Origin: Alphaproteobacteria bacterium
Lineage (GTDB): Bacteria; Pseudomonadota; Alphaproteobacteria; Micropepsales; Micropepsaceae
DNA: 35,124 nt
Direction: 5' to 3'
Assembly (NCBI GenBank): GCA_013697055.1
Contig: JACCXK010000181.1
Location: forward strand, 1 to 35,124
The notes under the pieces were generated by a model, which was not told the origin of the DNA, made no database searches, and worked only from the letters and a program-made list of their open reading frames with translations. This document shows, piece after piece, positions 32,491-35,124 of this stretch; position 1 is the first letter of the stretch, and each line of letters starts with the position of its first letter. The position numbers and the translations under genes are program-made.

Positions 32491-33288
32491 TCAGTCCCAG
32501 CCCGCATCGATCCAGTAACCGTGCCCCGTGCACATGCGGCCGTCATCGGAAGCCAGGAACAGCACCAGCGAGGCGACGTGATTGGGCGTGATGCGGGCCT
32601 TCAGGCACTGCTTGTCCACGATATCCGCCTCGCCTTCCGGGGTGTACCACTTCATCTGGCGCGGCGTTTTCACATTGCCGGGTATGACCGCCGTCACGCG
32701 GATATTGTCGGGACCCAGTTCACGCGCCAACGCGCGCGTCATGCCTTCGATGCCGGCCTTTGCGGTTTCGTAGAGCACAAGATCCGGCAGGCCCAGGTGC
32801 CAGGAAATCGATCCGAAGTTGATGATCGCTCCGCCGCCGCGCTGCTTCATGCCCGCCGCCGCCGCCTTGGCGGCGAACAGCATATGGCGCAAGTTTACCG
32901 CCATGCGTTCATCCCAATAGGCCGGCGTAATATCTTTCAAGGCATGACGGTCGTCATTGCCGGCATTGTTGACCAGCACATCAATGCCGCCCAGTGCGCC
33001 GAAGAACTTTTCGAGCGCTGGAATGTCGGTGAGATCAAGCCGATGAAATACAGGCTTCACGGTGGCATCCGCCAGCCGCGCGATCAGCGCGGCGCTTTCC
33101 TGCTCCAGCAAGTCCACGAAAATGGTCTCGGCGCCCTGGCGGGCGAAGGCTTCCACCAGGCCGGCCCCGATGCCCGAGCCCCCACCGGTGATGACCACGC
33201 GCTTGCCGGCAAGGCTGGGATAGATCGCCGACGCGGCATGTCCTGCAGCGTCATTGGCGGCCGTCGCGCCTGGGGGAAGGTTTTTCAT
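32491..33288 (-). CDS. xylB: D-xylose 1-dehydrogenase (NAD+), short-chain dehydrogenase
   Basis: A 265-residue SDR that oxidises D-xylose to D-xylonolactone, the first step of the Weimberg pathway. From residue 21 it closely follows Caulobacter XylB: AIYPSLAGKRVVITGGGSGI (NAD-binding TGxxxGIG), VDVLVNNAG-like DVLVNNAGNDDRH, INFGSISWHLGLPDLVLYET with catalytic Ser and Tyr-x-x-x-Lys, and a C-terminal CTGHGYWIDAGW. About 20 extra N-terminal residues relative to Caulobacter are of unknown value; initiation could be at ATG 33288 (used) or TTG 33300. A TTGACA box and a LacI-type dyad lie directly upstream. The regulator gene ends 50 bp before the start on the same strand. Confidence 0.93.
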   Translation of the reverse strand: MKNLPPGATAANDAAGHAASAIYPSLAGKRVVITGGGSGIGAGLVEAFARQGAETIFVDLLEQESAALIARLADATVKPVFHRLDLTDIPALEKFFGALGGIDVLVNNAGNDDRHALKDITPAYWDERMAVNLRHMLFAAKAAAAGMKQRGGGAIINFGSISWHLGLPDLVLYETAKAGIEGMTRALARELGPDNIRVTAVIPGNVKTPRQMKWYTPEGEADIVDKQCLKARITPNHVASLVLFLASDDGRMCTGHGYWIDAGWD

Positions 33289-33304
33289 GGCAGGTCTCAA
33301 ACCG

Positions 33305-33318
33305 TGGTTGCGTTACCA
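33305..33318 (-). promoter_or_regulatory. LacI-type operator candidate upstream of xylB
   Basis: On the minus strand this reads TGGTAACGCAACCA, with TGGT/ACCA arms and a central CG. It lies 16 bases before the xylB ATG and covers the expected -10 region of the promoter whose -35 box is at 33337-33342. This position fits a repressor site, most simply for the LacI-family protein encoded immediately upstream. Confidence 0.55.
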
Positions 33319-33336
33319 ATAACACAGCCTTGGCCC

Positions 33337-33342
33337 TGTCAA
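33337..33342 (-). promoter_or_regulatory. Probable xylB promoter -35 box TTGACA
   Basis: A consensus TTGACA on the minus strand overlaps the stop of the regulator gene. TATTGG (15-base spacing) or TGGTAA (18-base spacing) could serve as a weak -10 inside the operator candidate. xylB can therefore be transcribed separately from the regulator. Confidence 0.45.
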
Positions 33343-34430
33343 GACTTGGAAGGCGCCTTGCGACGGCCTGCCGGTGCTTGCGGCACCTCTGCGCGGCGCA
33401 CCGAAGATTCCCGCTCAACCAGTGAGAACTTCACCACCTTGTGCGTCACCGCCGGGCGATCGCCCGCGCGGCGGCCGCGGATCTGTCCGATCAGCATTCG
33501 CACCGCCTCGCGCGCCATGTCGGCGATGGGCTGGCGCACCGTGGTCAGCTCGGGCCACACCGTGGTGGCCAGCGGTGTATCGTCGAAGCCCGCCACCGCC
33601 AGGTCGCCCGGCACGTCCAGCCCCTTGCGATGGGCCACCGCCATGGTGGCGGCGGCCATCTCGTCATTGGAGGCGAAGATGGCGGTGGGCTTGTAGACCG
33701 ACAACAGTTTCTCTGCCGCCTCCAGGCCGGAGCGGTAGGTGAAATAGCCCTGCGCCACCTGATCGGTGCCGACGGACAGGCCCGCTTCGGTCATGCCCTC
33801 GACATAGCCGCGAAGGCGTTGGCCGCTGGCGGTCTGGTTGGGATGGCCGGCAATAAAGGCAATGCGGCGATGCCCCAAAGCGAGCAGGTGCTGGGTCATG
33901 GCGCGCGAAGCCTCGAAATCATTGATGCTGACGGCGGAAATGCCGGGCGCCGGACGGCCCGAAGCCACCAGCATGGCGGGAATGCCGGCCTCGAACACCG
34001 CCGTCAGTGCATCCTCGGAATCGCATATCGGCGCGGGCAGGATCACGCCGTCAATGCCGCCCCGCACCAGATGCGCGATGGCGTCGCGTTCCTTTCCGGC
34101 CCCTTCACACTCCTCGATCACCAGCTGGCAGCCGCTGAGGCGGGACTGCTCCAGGCTGCCCATCAACAACTCGCTCAAATAGGCTGCACTGGGATTGGAG
34201 CAGATCAGGCCGATATGGATCGAGCCGGCACTGGCCAGATTGCGCGCCGCCAGGTTGGGCGAAAAACGCAATGCCTTTATCGAGGCATTGACCTTGGCGC
34301 GCGTTTCCTCTCGCACATTGGTCCCCGAGTTGATCACGCGCGACACCGTCATGGGTGAAACGCCGGCATGGCGCGCCACGTCGTTGATGGTGACGACGCT
34401 GCCACTTCGGCGTGTGTTCTTGCGGGCCAA
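33339..34430 (-). CDS. LacI-family transcriptional regulator, probable xylose regulator
   Basis: A 363-residue repressor-type protein. The N-terminal helix-turn-helix VTINDVARHAGVSPMTVSRVIN (about 13-34) and hinge SPNLAARNLAS are typical for LacI. The rest is the periplasmic-binding-like sensor (IHIGLICSNPS, IFASNDEMAAATMA, VAGFDDTPLATTVWP). The end is extended by a basic tail (AGRRKAPSKS). The start is TTG, supported by GGAGGAG seven bases upstream. It lies between xylB (same strand, 50 bp downstream) and a divergent aldose 1-epimerase gene, suggesting control of xylose or arabinose genes; the inducer is inferred. LacI-type dyads at 33305-33318 and 27769-27784 are candidate targets. Confidence 0.93.
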   Translation of the reverse strand: MARKNTRRSGSVVTINDVARHAGVSPMTVSRVINSGTNVREETRAKVNASIKALRFSPNLAARNLASAGSIHIGLICSNPSAAYLSELLMGSLEQSRLSGCQLVIEECEGAGKERDAIAHLVRGGIDGVILPAPICDSEDALTAVFEAGIPAMLVASGRPAPGISAVSINDFEASRAMTQHLLALGHRRIAFIAGHPNQTASGQRLRGYVEGMTEAGLSVGTDQVAQGYFTYRSGLEAAEKLLSVYKPTAIFASNDEMAAATMAVAHRKGLDVPGDLAVAGFDDTPLATTVWPELTTVRQPIADMAREAVRMLIGQIRGRRAGDRPAVTHKVVKFSLVERESSVRRAEVPQAPAGRRKAPSKS

Positions 34431-34437
34431 CGGTCAA

Positions 34438-34444
34438 CTCCTCC
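34438..34444 (-). promoter_or_regulatory. Ribosome-binding site that supports a TTG start for the LacI-type gene
   Basis: GGAGGAG on the minus strand, seven bases before TTG 34430. It makes the TTG a credible start and keeps the complete N-terminal DNA-binding domain. Confidence 0.6.
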
Positions 34445-34510
34445 GGGCCAGTACTAGCAAACCTTGGGTGAAATGGACATATTTCCCTGCATTTTGCCGA
34501 AGGCTTGCGC

Positions 34511-35124
34511 ATGACACCAAACCTCTATGGCACCAAAGGCGACGGCGCGCCGGTTCATGCCTATACACTCGGCGGCGCACGCCTCAGCGCCACCATCCTG
34601 GACATGGGCGGCACCATTACCGCCATCACCGTGCCGGGGCGCGACGGCGCTGTGCGCAACGTGGTTCTGGGCCTTAAGGACCTGGTCGCCTATGAGACCA
34701 GCGGCTGGTGGAATTGCCTGATCGGCCGCTACGCCAACCGGCTGAAGGACGGCGTCACGGTGGAGGGCCGGCACTATCCCCTGGCACAGGACGCCAACGG
34801 CGTGATCCTCCATGGCGGGCGGGGCCAATCCTGGGGTACGCGGATCTGGGAGGTTTCGCGGTTCGAGGCTGATCGCTTGGTCCTGCGGCTTGTCAGCCGG
34901 GACGGAGATCAGGGCTTTCCCGGCCGGCTGGCAGCCGAAGTCACTTATACGGTGACGGATGATGCGCTGCGATTGGACTATACCGCGACCGCCGACCAAG
35001 AGACGGTGGTCAACCTCACCAACCATATCTACTTCAACCTGGCGGGCGCGGGCTCTGTGACAGGTCAATTGCTGCAATTGAACGCCGATCACGTCACGGT
35101 GACCGATGCGCTGCAGATTCCGAC
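34511..35124 (+). CDS. Aldose 1-epimerase (mutarotase), 5' part only
   Basis: The gene runs off the right edge; about 204 residues are visible. It interconverts alpha and beta anomers of aldoses, supplying the anomer used by sugar dehydrogenases or kinases. Family motifs are in place: IGRYANRLKDG (about 71-81), the histidine of ILHGG (His101), GDQGFPG and NLTNHIYFNLAG with the second catalytic histidine (His172). The catalytic Glu would lie beyond the window. There is no signal peptide. It is divergent from the LacI-type regulator with an 80-bp gap in which I see no clear operator. Near xylB it probably works on xylose or arabinose. The start ATG has a weak ribosome-binding site. Confidence 0.93.
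   Translation, partial: MTPNLYGTKGDGAPVHAYTLGGARLSATILDMGGTITAITVPGRDGAVRNVVLGLKDLVAYETSGWWNCLIGRYANRLKDGVTVEGRHYPLAQDANGVILHGGRGQSWGTRIWEVSRFEADRLVLRLVSRDGDQGFPGRLAAEVTYTVTDDALRLDYTATADQETVVNLTNHIYFNLAGAGSVTGQLLQLNADHVTVTDALQIP

Noticed and set aside
32521..33696. Plus-strand open frame opposite xylB and the regulator gene
   Set aside because: Spans two real minus-strand genes and has no family features.
34431..34510. LacI operator between the regulator and the aldose epimerase gene
   Set aside because: No dyad with central CG resembling the other two sites could be seen.
1..35124. Mobile element, phage, toxin-antitoxin or defence system
   Set aside because: No transposase, integrase, terminal repeats, tRNA gene, CRISPR repeats or known defence domains were recognised on either strand.

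Overview
The window looks like a high-GC Gram-negative chromosome segment from an alphaproteobacterium, probably Caulobacter- or Rhizomicrobium-like. The main pointers are an SDR that closely matches Caulobacter-type XylB D-xylose dehydrogenase, an ATP-type PEP carboxykinase, many Sec/Tat-exported enzymes, and frequent GTG/TTG starts with good Shine-Dalgarno sequences. The taxonomic call is inference. No rRNA, tRNA, CRISPR array, insertion sequence or phage gene was seen.

Region A (1-9403) is a small-molecule uptake and catabolism block. It holds the 3' end of a sugar-type periplasmic binding protein, a single-chain ATPase-permease fusion and a second permease (an RbsB/RbsA-RbsC/RbsC-like importer). 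A convergent D-apionate-lactonase-like (ApnL) gene follows. Divergent from it is an operon of an ACS-family MFS transporter, a PLP enzyme of the D-cysteine desulfhydrase/ACC deaminase family and a metal-dependent amidohydrolase. The true substrate is not evident.

Region B (9410-23161) is a cluster of exported redox enzymes. A minus-strand trio encodes a DUF1592-type protein with a CxxCH heme motif, a Tat-type DUF1552 protein and an exported 486-aa protein of unknown function. On the plus strand, a Tat-exported amidohydrolase (COG3618, lactonase-like) precedes a PQQ dehydrogenase carrying two N-terminal cytochrome c motifs. Next come two divergently transcribed copies of one two-gene module, each a small CHRD-like exported protein followed by a cytochrome c-PQQ dehydrogenase. 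They share a 347-bp intergenic region rich in dyads and direct repeats. All three PQQ enzymes have an Asp-x-Asp motif at the predicted active-site position, as in lanthanide-dependent PQQ dehydrogenases. This is the most likely place for an undescribed system.

Region C (23256-35124) starts with pckA, whose leader holds a perfect 21-bp palindrome, then continues as an arabinoxylan/xylose locus. It has an exported GH51 arabinofuranosidase, two exported esterases of different folds, a hexuronate-type MFS transporter, a GH43 beta-xylosidase, D-xylose dehydrogenase XylB, a LacI-family regulator and the start of an aldose 1-epimerase. LacI-type dyads with a central CG lie just upstream of xylB and between the divergent esterase genes, suggesting a local xylose regulon. 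A plausible flow is de-esterification and debranching outside the cytoplasm, uptake, xylosidase cleavage, mutarotation and oxidation to xylonolactone (Weimberg-type entry). The remaining Weimberg genes are not in the window.
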